This document shows positions 35,361 through 44,277 of a stretch of 64,000 bases of DNA, piece after piece. Below the pieces are notes generated by a model, which was given only the letters and a program-made list of their open reading frames with translations, searched no databases and was not told the origin of the DNA. How positions within the stretch are numbered: position 1 is the stretch's first letter; the number at the start of each line of letters is the position of its first letter. The stretch covers positions 2,914,001 to 2,978,000 of the forward strand of contig NZ_JAZHRT010000001.1 in the NCBI RefSeq assembly GCF_036924535.1. The letters run 5' to 3'. This DNA is from Bradyrhizobium sp. AZCC 2262 (GTDB lineage: Bacteria > Pseudomonadota > Alphaproteobacteria > Rhizobiales > Xanthobacteraceae). Made by a program: the position numbers and the translations under genes.

Positions 35361-35960
35361 TCACTGCTCCTTCTTGAACAAATCCTGGAAGATGAGCTGG
35401 CCCCAAGTGCGGCCGCGTGCGTGCACCAGCGCGCCACCTTCGTTGAGCTTTCCCAGCTTGACGGGCGCGAATCCGAGTTGTCTGGCCAAGGCCACCACGG
35501 GAGCGATCGCGTCCTCGTCTTCGCTCGACAGAAAGACGACCCGGTGGCCGGCTTCGACGACCGGATCGGTAGCCAGGGTGGCTGCAATCAGGTGGTTGAA
35601 ACCTTTCACGAGCTTGGCGCCGGCGAACGCCTTCGCGACGATGGCGGAGCCCGGGAGGCCGTCCAGTTCTTCAGGGGCTGGAAACAGGTTCATCGCGTCG
35701 ATGACCGTCTTGCCTTTCCAGTTTGGCAGGGCCTTCGCAACCTCGCGATGCTCCCCGAACGGGACCGCCAAGATGATCGTGTCAGCCTCGACTGCATTCT
35801 GCAGCGACTTGGCGACGACCGTGGGTCCAATCGCCCGAGCCTGCGGCGCCAACGCCTCGGGCGGCCGGCGGCTCGCGACGGCCACGTCGATGTTTTTACG
35901 GGCGAAGGCGTGGGCGAGGGCCTGGCCTACCGCACCGAATCCTACAATCGCATAGCTCAT
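35361..35960 (-). CDS. NADPH-dependent F420 reductase-like protein (NADP-binding)
   Basis: The 199-aa product is a single Rossmann domain: MSYAIVGFGAVGQALAHAFA at the N-terminus with a GxGxxG-like pattern, ASRRPPE for the NADP 2'-phosphate, ADTIILAVPFGEHREV and KGFNHLIAATLATDP. It matches the F420-dependent NADP reductase-like family that is also found in bacteria without F420, where members may reduce other electron carriers. It is 41 bases downstream of the SDR gene in the same direction, so the two are probably one operon regulated by the divergent LysR protein. Confidence 0.88.
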   Translation of the reverse strand: MSYAIVGFGAVGQALAHAFARKNIDVAVASRRPPEALAPQARAIGPTVVAKSLQNAVEADTIILAVPFGEHREVAKALPNWKGKTVIDAMNLFPAPEELDGLPGSAIVAKAFAGAKLVKGFNHLIAATLATDPVVEAGHRVVFLSSEDEDAIAPVVALARQLGFAPVKLGKLNEGGALVHARGRTWGQLIFQDLFKKEQ

Positions 35961-36001
35961 AATACTTCTCCGATCCGTGTTGATATTGATTCCCCGGCCC
36001 T

Positions 36002-36736
36002 TCAGATGGCCGAGAAGCCGCCGTCGACAGACAACTCCACCCCATTCACGAAGCTCGAATCGTCTGAAGCAAGAAACAGCGCGACCGCCGCAATTTCCTC
36101 AGGACGACCCATCTTTCCCCGCGGGATCAGGGATTCGAACATCCGCTTCGCCTCCTCGGTGAGAACTTGGTCCTGCATCGGTGTGGCGATCGGCCCCGGG
36201 CTCAGCACGTTCACCCGGATATTCCTGCCCTTCAGTTCGTTGAGCCAAGTGCGTGCGAATGAGCGCAACGCCGCCTTGCTCGCCGCATACACGCCGTAAC
36301 CAGGAAAACCTTTCACCGAAGCAACTGACCCGGTCATGAAGATCGATCCGCCATCGTTGAACAGCGGCAACGCCTTCTGAATCGTAAACAGTGTGCCGCG
36401 CGCATTCAGGCCGAAGGCCGCATCGAAGTGTTGCTCGGTAATTTCGCCCAGTGGTACGGCTTCGCCCATGCCGGCGCTCGCGTACAGGATGTCGATCTTG
36501 CCCTTTACCCGCTTGACCGTATCGAACAGGCGGTCGAGGTCGTCGAGATTGGCCGCGTCGCCGCGCACGCCGGTCACGTTCCGGCCAATCAGCTTGACGG
36601 CCTCGTCGAGCGCCTCCTGCCTCCGGCCCGTGATGAAAACATAGGCGCCTTCTTCAACGAACCGCTTGGCGCTCGCCAGTGCCATACCGCTCGATCCACC
36701 CGTGATGACTGCAACCTTACCCTCAAGCTTTCCCAT
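36002..36736 (-). CDS. SDR family oxidoreductase
   Basis: The 244-aa classical SDR has the cofactor motif ITGGSSGMALASAKRF, FITGRRQEALD with Arg favouring NADP(H), ILYASAGMGE, MTGSVASVKGFPGYGVYAASKAAL (Ser, Tyr and Lys of the catalytic set) and LSPGPIATPM. The glycine motif is GMALA where GIGxA is usual. It begins the small operon with the F420-reductase-like gene and diverges from a LysR gene 273 bases away. Confidence 0.92.
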   Translation of the reverse strand: MGKLEGKVAVITGGSSGMALASAKRFVEEGAYVFITGRRQEALDEAVKLIGRNVTGVRGDAANLDDLDRLFDTVKRVKGKIDILYASAGMGEAVPLGEITEQHFDAAFGLNARGTLFTIQKALPLFNDGGSIFMTGSVASVKGFPGYGVYAASKAALRSFARTWLNELKGRNIRVNVLSPGPIATPMQDQVLTEEAKRMFESLIPRGKMGRPEEIAAVALFLASDDSSFVNGVELSVDGGFSAI

Positions 36737-37009
36737 GACTTCCTTTCAGACTCCGTCTTTGGTCGTTCGGGGACGCCCCCGAGAACCTCGACATAGGTCC
36801 GTCGGCGTCAGGCGTTGAGTGCAGAAGCGCGCACATCGGTGGTGCGAAATCGATCCGGCTGGACGACTGACGCCAGCCGCGATGATCGGTGTCCGCCGTT
36901 CGAAATTGGGTCGTGCTTGTCGGCATAGGCTATGATAACCGCCCGTACTGCTGTTCGATGTGTTAGATGCGGGCTTTGGAAGGCGCACCGCGCGGTGCGG
37001 GATTGCACC

Positions 37010-37906
37010 ATGATCGACTGGGATGACGTTCGCTACTTTCTTGCCGTCGCGCGCGGAGGCTCGGTGCGGGCTGCCGCCGAGCGCCTCGGTGTGAACCACG
37101 CGACCGTGCTGCGACGCATCGCCCAGCTCGAGGAACGCCTCGGGGTCCACATGTTCGAAAAGCTGCCTTCGGGCTACCGCCTGACGGCTGCGGGCGAGGA
37201 GGTCCTCGAGTTCGCGGACCAGATGGAAGCGTCGTCGCACCTGCTGGAGACGCGCGTCTTCGGGCGCGACCAGAGCGTGCGCGGGCGTCTGCGGGTGACG
37301 CTGGCGCCGCCCCTCGCGACACACCTGCTCATGCCGGACTTCGCCGATTTCGCGCGTCTGCATCCGGACATCGAGATGGAAATCCTGTCGTCGGGCGAGC
37401 TGGCAAATCTGACCAACCGAGAGGCCGACGTCGCGATCCGCGTCGTCTACGACCGCAAAACCCTGCCGCTCAATCTTCACGGCATGAAGGGACCGGAGCT
37501 GTTCGGCGGCATCTACATGTCCTGCGATGGACTAGCCGCGTGGCGTGCGGGCGCGCCTGATCCCATCCGGTGGATCGTCATAAGCATTCATGGAATCCCG
37601 GACTGGGCCAGCGAGGGTGAGGTTCGCACCACGGGGGTTCCATTCAGGACCACGGACGCCGAGGCGCAGATCGTTGCTGTACGGCAAGGGCTCGGGATGA
37701 CGACACTGCCGTGCTTCGTTGGCGATGCCGACCCCCTACTGGTGAGGGTGCCGGGTACCGACCTGCACATGTACGGAACGGTTTGGCTCCTCACACAGGG
37801 GGAGACACGCAAGACGAAGCGCGTGCGGCTCTTCACGGAGTTTGTATCCCGCAGGCTCGCCGCGTACGCTCCGCTTCTCGCGGGGCTGTCCATATCGCGC
37901 GACTGA
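37010..37906 (+). CDS. LysR family transcriptional regulator
   Basis: The 298-aa product has the winged helix-turn-helix VRYFLAVARGGSVRAAAERLGVNHATVLRRIAQLEERLGVHMFEKL and a LysR substrate domain (about residues 90-290) with RGRLRVTLAPPLATHLLMP and LTNREADVAIRVVYDRK. It diverges from the SDR/F420-reductase-like pair, which it probably controls. The start is the ATG at 37010; open frame upstream is ignored. It lies inside the segment bounded by guaA-derived repeats 1 and 2. Confidence 0.92.
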   Translation: MIDWDDVRYFLAVARGGSVRAAAERLGVNHATVLRRIAQLEERLGVHMFEKLPSGYRLTAAGEEVLEFADQMEASSHLLETRVFGRDQSVRGRLRVTLAPPLATHLLMPDFADFARLHPDIEMEILSSGELANLTNREADVAIRVVYDRKTLPLNLHGMKGPELFGGIYMSCDGLAAWRAGAPDPIRWIVISIHGIPDWASEGEVRTTGVPFRTTDAEAQIVAVRQGLGMTTLPCFVGDADPLLVRVPGTDLHMYGTVWLLTQGETRKTKRVRLFTEFVSRRLAAYAPLLAGLSISRD

Positions 37907-38422
37907 CGCCCGGCAGGTCGCCGGCGACGCTTGCCGTAATCCGGTCGGAAGCCGAGCTGCAATCGCTTGAAGCGCCGTCGTTCAATCCGCGAATGTTTCG
38001 CCGTATCGCAACCGGCGCGAGGGCCACACTACTGACGGCGACGGACTTCACCATCGCTGACGGTCTTTTTGGCAGGCTGGAGACGCCGCTTTTGCGGAGA
38101 ACTCCGAGGAAAATAGACCAACCGATATCGATAGTCTTTGAAACCGAGCAAATCGCGGATCGCCGAAATTCTCCTCTGAATTCAAGAGCGAGAATTTCTG
38201 ACGGATCCGGGATACGGTTCTTCGTCGTCAGCGGAAAGCTTTTCCTCGATGGATCAATGCGTTACGATGCTTCGGAACAATCGAGTGGGAGTGAGGGGCG
38301 AGTACTATCGAGTAGAGTAGGTTCGAGTGGCGTATTAGATGCGATGTTGTCTCTGCGATAGCACGCGATAGTAGTCTGCGTTGCTGAGTAACTTCAATCT
38401 ATTCCGGTCCGCGCTGCCCACG
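37907..38422. other. 516-base non-coding stretch with a guaA-like attachment site
   Basis: No gene is supported here. A frame open from 37711 to 38361 overlaps the LysR gene, has no start signal and no family resemblance. The only clear structure is the site at 38279-38297. After the site the sequence is AT-richer and repetitive (GAGTA, GTAGTC, GATAG strings), like the 110 bases that follow guaA (35252-35360), which suggests the two flanks share origin. Confidence 0.6.
38279..38297 (+). other. Putative attachment site 2: guaA-3'-end duplicate
   Basis: AATCGAGTGGGAGTGAGGG carries the canonical guaA end (ATCGAGTGGGAGTGA, Ile-Glu-Trp-Glu-stop) without any guaA gene before it. It is followed by GCGAGTACTATCGAGTAG, which again resembles the bases after guaA (GGAGTACCGTGGAGTAG). 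Confidence 0.65.
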
Positions 38423-39394
38423 TCAGCGCATTTTCATCCTGCGTATTCGCTTGTCATCACTGTGAACCCGGGTTTTGTTGGCAGCGCCCGAGCGGCTCTT
38501 CACGTGATCGATGAAGGCTCGCAGTTTCGGCATCATTTGATGGCGACTGGGATAATAGAGAAACACACCCGGCGCCATCAGCGCGAACGGCTCCAGGACG
38601 TGTACGAGTTTTCCCGCTTTCACCGGTCCAGCAGCGATCGGTCCAGGCACTTGCGCAAGACCCACGCCTTCGATGGCCGCGCCAAGCATGGTGGGAAAGT
38701 CGTTGGCTATCAGCGGCCCCGAGACGATCGCTTCGACCGTCTCGTTGCCATCGACAAAAGACCAGGGCGCGATCGACCCGTTCGAGCGGCGGATGCGCAG
38801 GCAGGCATGCTGACGCAGATCGTCGATGCGTTCCGGCCGCTTCCGCCGGCGTAGATAATCGGGGCTGCCGACGACCACGAACGGGAACGGCCGCGTCAGC
38901 CGTACCGCGACCATGTCGGCAGCGATGAACTGGCCGAGCCGGATGCCGGCGTCAAACCCTTCGGCCGCGAGGTCGATCAACTCCTTGCTTGCCGCGATCT
39001 CCACCTCGACCTCGGGATAGGCTTGGCAGAAGGATGCGATCAGCGGCTCCAGCAGGATCGGCACCACCGCCCGCGGTACCGATAGGCGCAACAATCCGGC
39101 AGGCCGCTGCCCAAGATCGCGCGCAACCTCGCTTGCGGCAACTAGCTCCTCGAAGGCTGGCTTTGCGCGTGAAAGGAATCGTTCGCCGGCCTCGGTCAGG
39201 CCGACACTGCGCGTTGTGCGTATGAACAGCGCTGCGCCAATGCGCGCCTCAAGGGTGCGGACCGCCTGGCTGATCGCTGACGGGGTTACCCCTAGTTCCG
39301 CGGCCGCTTTGCGAAAACTGCGGTGCTGGCCAACGCTCAGGAACGCCTCTACGCCGTCGAGCGCGCCTTGTCTGACTGTGAAGTTCCGCTTCAT
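38423..39394 (-). CDS. LysR family transcriptional regulator
   Basis: The 323-aa product has an N-terminal helix-turn-helix (VEAFLSVGQHRSFRKAAAELGVTPSAISQAVRTLEARIGAALFIRT) and a C-terminal substrate domain with LLRLSVPRAVVPILLEPLI, FDAGIRLGQFIAADMVAV and VGSPDYLRRRKRPERIDDL, typical of the AaeR/DmlR-like group. It diverges from a three-gene set of small exported and membrane proteins (39557-41451), which it may control. The C-terminal tail (residues 305-323) is basic and unusual. Confidence 0.92.
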   Translation of the reverse strand: MKRNFTVRQGALDGVEAFLSVGQHRSFRKAAAELGVTPSAISQAVRTLEARIGAALFIRTTRSVGLTEAGERFLSRAKPAFEELVAASEVARDLGQRPAGLLRLSVPRAVVPILLEPLIASFCQAYPEVEVEIAASKELIDLAAEGFDAGIRLGQFIAADMVAVRLTRPFPFVVVGSPDYLRRRKRPERIDDLRQHACLRIRRSNGSIAPWSFVDGNETVEAIVSGPLIANDFPTMLGAAIEGVGLAQVPGPIAAGPVKAGKLVHVLEPFALMAPGVFLYYPSRHQMMPKLRAFIDHVKSRSGAANKTRVHSDDKRIRRMKMR

Positions 39395-39556
39395 AACCCG
39401 TCGACATTATCGCGAATAGTCGATCGTGGAAAGCGGTCTTAGATCTGAGTTGCAAATCAGGAAGCACCGCTGATGTCGAGCCCTAACATTCGCGACATCA
39501 TCATGGGGCTATCGCAAAGAACAAAGGTGGCCGCCGTGATCCGAGAAACGAGACCG

Positions 39557-39958
39557 ATGAAAGCAATCCGTGACGTCGCCCTAGCATTCACCCTAACTCT
39601 GATAGGCGCTTCTTCCATGGCCCATCCATCCCTTGCCCAAGCACAAGCCATCTCGCCCGTAACCACCGGGGTGATGGTCATCGTTACTGTGAAGGAGGGC
39701 GTCACACGCGAACAAGTCATGGCCGTCATGCCGGCTGAAATCAGGCAGACCGTGCAGCTCTATCTCAATGGGAAGGTTCGTGAATGGTATTCGCGGGCCG
39801 ATGGGCGCGGCGCCGTTTTCTTGCTGGATGTCAGGGATGTCGCCGAGGCACACGCGATCATGGAGGACCTTCCACTGGCCAAGCAAAATCTCATGGACCA
39901 CGAGTACATCGCAGTCGGTCCGCTTATGCCGCTCCGCTTGCTCATGGCCAATCCCTGA
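39557..39958 (+). CDS. Exported muconolactone isomerase/YCII-like small protein
   Basis: The 133-aa product has a signal peptide (MKAIRDVALAFTLTLIGASS..AHPSLAQAQA). The mature part MVIVTVKEGVTREQVMAVMP, VREWYSRADGRGAVFLLDV and DLPLAKQNLMDHEYIAVGPL shows the ferredoxin-like dimeric a+b barrel pattern of muconolactone isomerase/YCII-type proteins. No enzymatic residue set is certain. The start at 39557 is chosen because it begins the signal peptide; an earlier ATG at 39473 is possible. It opens a short gene row divergent from a LysR gene. Confidence 0.65.
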   Translation: MKAIRDVALAFTLTLIGASSMAHPSLAQAQAISPVTTGVMVIVTVKEGVTREQVMAVMPAEIRQTVQLYLNGKVREWYSRADGRGAVFLLDVRDVAEAHAIMEDLPLAKQNLMDHEYIAVGPLMPLRLLMANP

Positions 39959-40000
39959 GCGCCAGCAATGAAGGGACGAGACCCATATGGAGGAGCGCCG

Positions 40001-40846
40001 ATGACCCCTGCCGCTGTTCCCGCAGCAATCGTCTCGTCGCGTCCTGCTTGGCGTGGCCTGCTTTGGACCGTCGCATTCACGGCACTGTGGACGTGGTTGA
40101 TCTACTCGCTACCAGCGCTTCTGGCGGGCGGCCTTCCGGCCTTGGCCGTTCGGCTGATGGTCCATGGACTCATCGCGCTCGGCTTGTGGCTCGGCCTCGA
40201 ACGGACCGACCTCACTCCGGACCAGCGTCGCACGACTTGGCTGGCGATCATGGTCCCGTTCACGCTGTGGGCCGCTGTCGCCTGGACCGCCGCCATCAAT
40301 GGTGTTTTCCGCACGGGTGCCTCTCCCTTACCGTTGCTGCCATTGGCGATCTTACTGCCGGTGATCATCGGCGCTCCGCTGTTGCTGTTATCGAAGCGGG
40401 TGGGACAGATGCTCGATGCGATGCCGACGACGTGGCTCGTCGTTCTTCAGCTTTACCGGGTCTTTGGCAGCCAATGGCTCGTTTATTGGCTAAGTGGGCT
40501 GCTGCCCGGCCTATGGGCATTGCCGGCAGGAACTGGCGATGTGCTGACCGGTCTGTTCGCCGCGCCGGCAGCGATCGCCCTGGCGACCGGCACGACTGAG
40601 GGGCGGAGAGCGGCGATCCTCTGGAACATCTTCGGCCTCGCGGACCTCGCCGTCGCGATCGCCTTGGGAATGATCATCTCGCCCGGCGCGCTCCAACTGA
40701 TCGTTCTAAATGGCCCGAGCATCGGCCTAGACGGTTATCCCAATGTGCTGACCCCCGCTTTTGTGGTGCCAGGCTCGATTCTGCTGCACGCGCTATCGCT
40801 GCGCCAGCTGCGCCGCCGTGGTCGGACGAAGGCTCTCGGGCGCTAG
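40001..40846 (+). CDS. Hypothetical polytopic membrane protein
   Basis: The 281-aa product has about seven or eight hydrophobic helices (for example LLWTVAFTALWTWLIYSL, LPLLPLAILLPVIIGAPLLLL, LYRVFGSQWLVYWLSGLLPGLWAL and ILWNIFGLADLAVAIALGMII). I do not recognise a named family; it lacks transporter motifs. GGAGG at 39989-39993 lies seven bases before the ATG at 40001. It follows the exported small protein by 42 bases in the same direction. Confidence 0.75.
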   Translation: MTPAAVPAAIVSSRPAWRGLLWTVAFTALWTWLIYSLPALLAGGLPALAVRLMVHGLIALGLWLGLERTDLTPDQRRTTWLAIMVPFTLWAAVAWTAAINGVFRTGASPLPLLPLAILLPVIIGAPLLLLSKRVGQMLDAMPTTWLVVLQLYRVFGSQWLVYWLSGLLPGLWALPAGTGDVLTGLFAAPAAIALATGTTEGRRAAILWNIFGLADLAVAIALGMIISPGALQLIVLNGPSIGLDGYPNVLTPAFVVPGSILLHALSLRQLRRRGRTKALGR

Positions 40847-40926
40847 ACGAAGCCTACGGGCCTCAGGCGAATAACGCGCCATGATCGACTTCCTTCGAAG
40901 CTCGTAAACCCGCGATCGGAGCTCAC

Positions 40927-41451
40927 ATGTCCTCGGAAGCCCTGTTCCAAATACACCTCGTGTTCGGCTACGTCGCGTGGCTGCTTTGCTTTGGCGTGTA
41001 CGTTTGGCCTTGGCTCAAAGCGATGGACCAGGTCGAAGCGCAACGCGCGATCGCCACGCTGCACAGCTTCCGCTTCTTCGGGCTCGTCTTTATTCTTCCT
41101 GGCGTGGTCAGTCCCAATCTGCCCGCCAGCTTCGCCGTATTCGCCGCCTACTGGGATTTTGCTACCGGCGTGCTGGCCATGCTGGCGCTTCTCACGGTCA
41201 GGATCCGTCCGCTGTTTTGGCTATTCGTCGCCGCCTTCAACCTCGTGGGGTTTGTTGACCTGATCCTCGACTATTACCACGCGGTCCAGGTCGACCTCCC
41301 TGCGAAAGCTGGCGAACTGGCCGCCACCTACGCGATCCCGATCATCTACGTGCCCATATTGATGATCACCCACGTTACTGCTTTCTATTTGCTGCTGCGT
41401 CCTCGGTCCGAGGCTGCCCGGGCCCCGGCTGGCGATGCCGCCGCATCTTAG
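40927..41451 (+). CDS. Hypothetical membrane protein (about 4-5 TM)
   Basis: The 174-aa product starts MSSEALFQIHLVFGYVAWLLC and has hydrophobic helices at residues 8-28, 50-68, 74-92, 100-115 and 138-160, with HSFRFFGLVFILPG and DLILDYYHAVQVDLP between them. No family is recognised, though conserved His and acidic residues within helices might bind a cofactor. It is the last of the row that starts at 39557 and ends 23 bases before a three-hairpin repeat. Confidence 0.75.
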   Translation: MSSEALFQIHLVFGYVAWLLCFGVYVWPWLKAMDQVEAQRAIATLHSFRFFGLVFILPGVVSPNLPASFAVFAAYWDFATGVLAMLALLTVRIRPLFWLFVAAFNLVGFVDLILDYYHAVQVDLPAKAGELAATYAIPIIYVPILMITHVTAFYLLLRPRSEAARAPAGDAAAS

Positions 41452-41473
41452 ACCCGCGACCGAGCCGCAGGCG

Positions 41474-41621
41474 CTGCCCTGTATGCTCGTGTGCATTTTT
41501 GTTTGCGCAAATCGCACGCGAGACCGCGGGTGCAGCAAGCACCCGGTCCTCCCTGCGCCCTCTGAACAAGAGGAGAGCAAAGAAGATGCAAAGCTCGGGC
41601 GCGACGCGCCGCGAGAATGCG
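41474..41621 (+). repeat. Three-hairpin structured repeat, copy A
   Basis: Three consecutive stems: CTCGTGTGC/GCACGCGAG (41486-41522, one G-U pair), GAC-CGGGTGC/GCACCCG-GTC with loop AGCAA (41522-41548) and CCTCT/AGAGG with loop GAACA (41559-41573), followed by AGATGCAAAGCTCGGGC. Copy B at 46050-46177 has the same order on the same strand. The G-U pair in copy A matches a G-C-to-A-U-type change in copy B, which points to selection on an RNA made from this strand. Confidence 0.6.
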
Positions 41622-41723
41622 GACCCACACCCTGAAAGACTATTTGGATCGGGCTAGCTGGCCCGGTAATCTCCGCTTCGCTGTCTGCCTTGGAAGATCG
41701 CTCTCTCCGGGGCCCTTTTGCGA

Positions 41724-44237
41724 ATGGAATGTGCTTCGATGAAATCCGCGCGCCGAAAACCGAAACTCGTTGCCAAGTCGATCAGGGAACCCAAGCTTTC
41801 CCGCACCCATGCTCCAGCCGATCTGTCGCCGGTGGACTGGCAACGCAGCTTGCGCCGACAGTTCGGCCGCGAGCAGGCCTTCGGGCTTGAGAACCTGACC
41901 GGCGAACCGTTTTTCTCCGAGTTTCGGGTCAGCAATCCAGCGTCGAAGTCCAGCTATCGCGTCGCGATTCGAGGCTTGGGGCCGGGCGGCAATTTCTGTT
42001 CTTGCCCCGATTACGCCACCAGCGAACTGGGGACCTGCAAGCACCTCGAATTCACGCTTGCGAAGCTGGAGAAAAAGCGCGGCGCAAAGGCGGCGTTCAC
42101 GCGCGGCTACCAGCCTGCATTTTCCGAACTTTATTTGCGCAATGAGGGCAAACGCCGCGTGCATTTTCGCGCCGGAACGGATTGCCCGCCGGCGGTGCGC
42201 GAGGCAGCCGCCGACATGTTCGACTCCGATCGCGACGGAACGCTGCCGGAGGAGCGTTTCGGCGAACTGGAACGCTTTATGACAATGGCATCGAAGTGCG
42301 GTCATGAGCTGCGCGCTTATGACGATGCGCTCGATTTCGTCGCGGGACGGCGGGACGCGGATCGGCGGGCCTCCAGGCTGGCGCAGCTATTCCCGCGCAG
42401 TGCAGCCGATCCCAAGCTGCGGGCGCTTCTGAAGGTCCCGCTCTATCCCTATCAAGCCGAGGGCGCACTGTTTGCGGTACGAGCCGGCCGGGCGCTGATC
42501 GGCGACGACATGGGGCTTGGCAAGACCATACAGGCGATTGCCGCGACCGAAATACTGGCACGGCATTTTGGCGTCTCGAAAGTTCTGGTGATCTGCCCGA
42601 CCTCGCTCAAATATCAGTGGCAAAGCGAGATTGCGCGCTTCTCGGGACGGAAGAGCAAAAATGCGGCGCGCGTCATTAGCGGCGGCCGGGCGCAGCGGCT
42701 GAGGGACTATGCCCTGGACGACTTCTGCAAGATCACAAACTACGAGAAGCTCAAGCCCGATCTCGACCAGATCGCCGCGTGGGCGCCCGAACTGGTCATC
42801 GTCGATGAAGCGCAACGGGTGAAAAACTGGAACACGATTGCGGCACGCGCCCTGAAACGTATCGATAGTTCCTACGCAATCGTGCTGACCGGTACGCCCC
42901 TGGAAAACAAGCTCGAGGAACTGATCTCCATCGTCCAGTTCGTCGATCAGCATCGGCTGGGGCCGACCTGGAAGCTGCTGCACGAGCATCAGGTCAAGGA
43001 CGAAGCCGGGCGCGTCACCGGCTATACCGGACTGGACAAGATCGGCCAAACGCTGGCGACGGTCATGATCCGCCGCCGCAAATCCGAGGTGCTGCGGCAA
43101 TTGCCCAGCCGGACCGACCAGAACCTGCTGGTGCCGATGACCGAAATGCAGATGGAATTCCATCAGGGAAACGCCGACGAGGTGGCGAAAATCGTCCGGC
43201 GCTGGCGCAAGACCAGGTTTCTGTCCGACATTGATCAGCGGCGGCTGATGATTGCCCTGCAGAACATGCGCATGTCGTGCAACAGCACCTATCTGCTGGA
43301 CCAGGAAACCGACCACGGCGTCAAGGCCGACGAATTGGCGGCACTGCTCGACGATTTGTTCGTCGATCCCGAGGCCAAGGTGGTGGTGTTTTCGCAGTGG
43401 ACGCGGACCCACGACATCGTCATCCGTCGTCTCGAGGCGCATGGGCTGGGCTATGTCAGCTTCCACGGCGGCGTGCCATCGGACAAGCGGCCGGCACTGA
43501 TCGAACGGTTTCGCGACGACCCCACCTGCCGCGTGTTCCTCTCCACCGATGCCGGCAGTACGGGGCTCAATCTGCAGCATGCTTCGACCCTGGTGAACAT
43601 GGACTTGCCGTGGAATCCGGCAATCCTCGAACAGCGCATCGCGCGCATCCATCGCATGGGCCAGACGCGGCCGGTGCGGGTCATCAATTTCGTGGCAAAG
43701 GGCACCATCGAGGAGGGCATGCTTTCTGTGCTGGCGTTCAAGCGTTCGTTGTCGGCGGGAATTCTCGACGGCGGCAGTGGCGAGATTTCGCTTGGCGGTT
43801 CACGTCTCAACCGCTTCATGAAGGATGTGGAAAGCGTCACCGGAAGCATGGGAGAGGGCGAAGCGGTGACACCGGCTGAGGAGGTGGGGAGCATTGCTGC
43901 TGATGAGGATGCAGGCCCAGCGAAAGACATAAAGGCTGACGGGAATATTCGCGCTGGCGAGACGGCGCGGACTGATGGGGCCGGGACGCCGCCTCAAGAT
44001 GCGGCTCCCGATCCGTGGCAAGCCCTGCTGCAGGTCGGCGCGCAGTTCGTTGCCGCACTGGCGGCTGCCAACGATCCCAAGGCTGATCCCAAGGCCGCTG
44101 CGCATCCCTGGATCGAGCGCGACCCGGAAACTGGCGCGCAAAGCCTCAAAATGCCGCTGCCGCCACCGGAAACTGCCCGACAACTTGCCAATGCACTTTC
44201 CGCACTCGCGGACGGCCTGCGCGGCAAGATTGCGTGA
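41724..44237 (+). CDS. SNF2-family DNA helicase/translocase with N-terminal SWIM zinc finger
   Basis: The 837-aa protein has a SWIM-type finger CSCPDYATSELGTCKH (about residues 92-107), the SNF2 N domain with Walker A IGDDMGLGKTIQ (about 257), DEAQ box VIVDEAQRVKNW (about 359), LTGTPLENKLEELIS, and helicase C with VVFSQWTRTHDI, FLSTDAGSTGLNLQ and LPWNPAILEQRIARIHRMGQ (about 630). The last 150 residues are a low-complexity Glu/Ala/Asp linker plus a helical tail. Such single-subunit SWIM-SNF2 proteins are translocases of uncertain role, sometimes in DNA repair or defence. Start options: 41724 or 41739. Confidence 0.92.
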   Translation: MECASMKSARRKPKLVAKSIREPKLSRTHAPADLSPVDWQRSLRRQFGREQAFGLENLTGEPFFSEFRVSNPASKSSYRVAIRGLGPGGNFCSCPDYATSELGTCKHLEFTLAKLEKKRGAKAAFTRGYQPAFSELYLRNEGKRRVHFRAGTDCPPAVREAAADMFDSDRDGTLPEERFGELERFMTMASKCGHELRAYDDALDFVAGRRDADRRASRLAQLFPRSAADPKLRALLKVPLYPYQAEGALFAVRAGRALIGDDMGLGKTIQAIAATEILARHFGVSKVLVICPTSLKYQWQSEIARFSGRKSKNAARVISGGRAQRLRDYALDDFCKITNYEKLKPDLDQIAAWAPELVIVDEAQRVKNWNTIAARALKRIDSSYAIVLTGTPLENKLEELISIVQFVDQHRLGPTWKLLHEHQVKDEAGRVTGYTGLDKIGQTLATVMIRRRKSEVLRQLPSRTDQNLLVPMTEMQMEFHQGNADEVAKIVRRWRKTRFLSDIDQRRLMIALQNMRMSCNSTYLLDQETDHGVKADELAALLDDLFVDPEAKVVVFSQWTRTHDIVIRRLEAHGLGYVSFHGGVPSDKRPALIERFRDDPTCRVFLSTDAGSTGLNLQHASTLVNMDLPWNPAILEQRIARIHRMGQTRPVRVINFVAKGTIEEGMLSVLAFKRSLSAGILDGGSGEISLGGSRLNRFMKDVESVTGSMGEGEAVTPAEEVGSIAADEDAGPAKDIKADGNIRAGETARTDGAGTPPQDAAPDPWQALLQVGAQFVAALAAANDPKADPKAAAHPWIERDPETGAQSLKMPLPPPETARQLANALSALADGLRGKIA

Positions 44238-44277
44238 CGACGCGTCGTTTTGCCAACATCTTGGATGGTGGTCCGCA

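Noticed and set aside
37711..38361. Possible 216-aa protein downstream of the LysR gene
   Set aside because: It overlaps the LysR gene by about 200 bases in another frame, lacks a ribosome site and resembles no family. It also runs across the guaA-like site.
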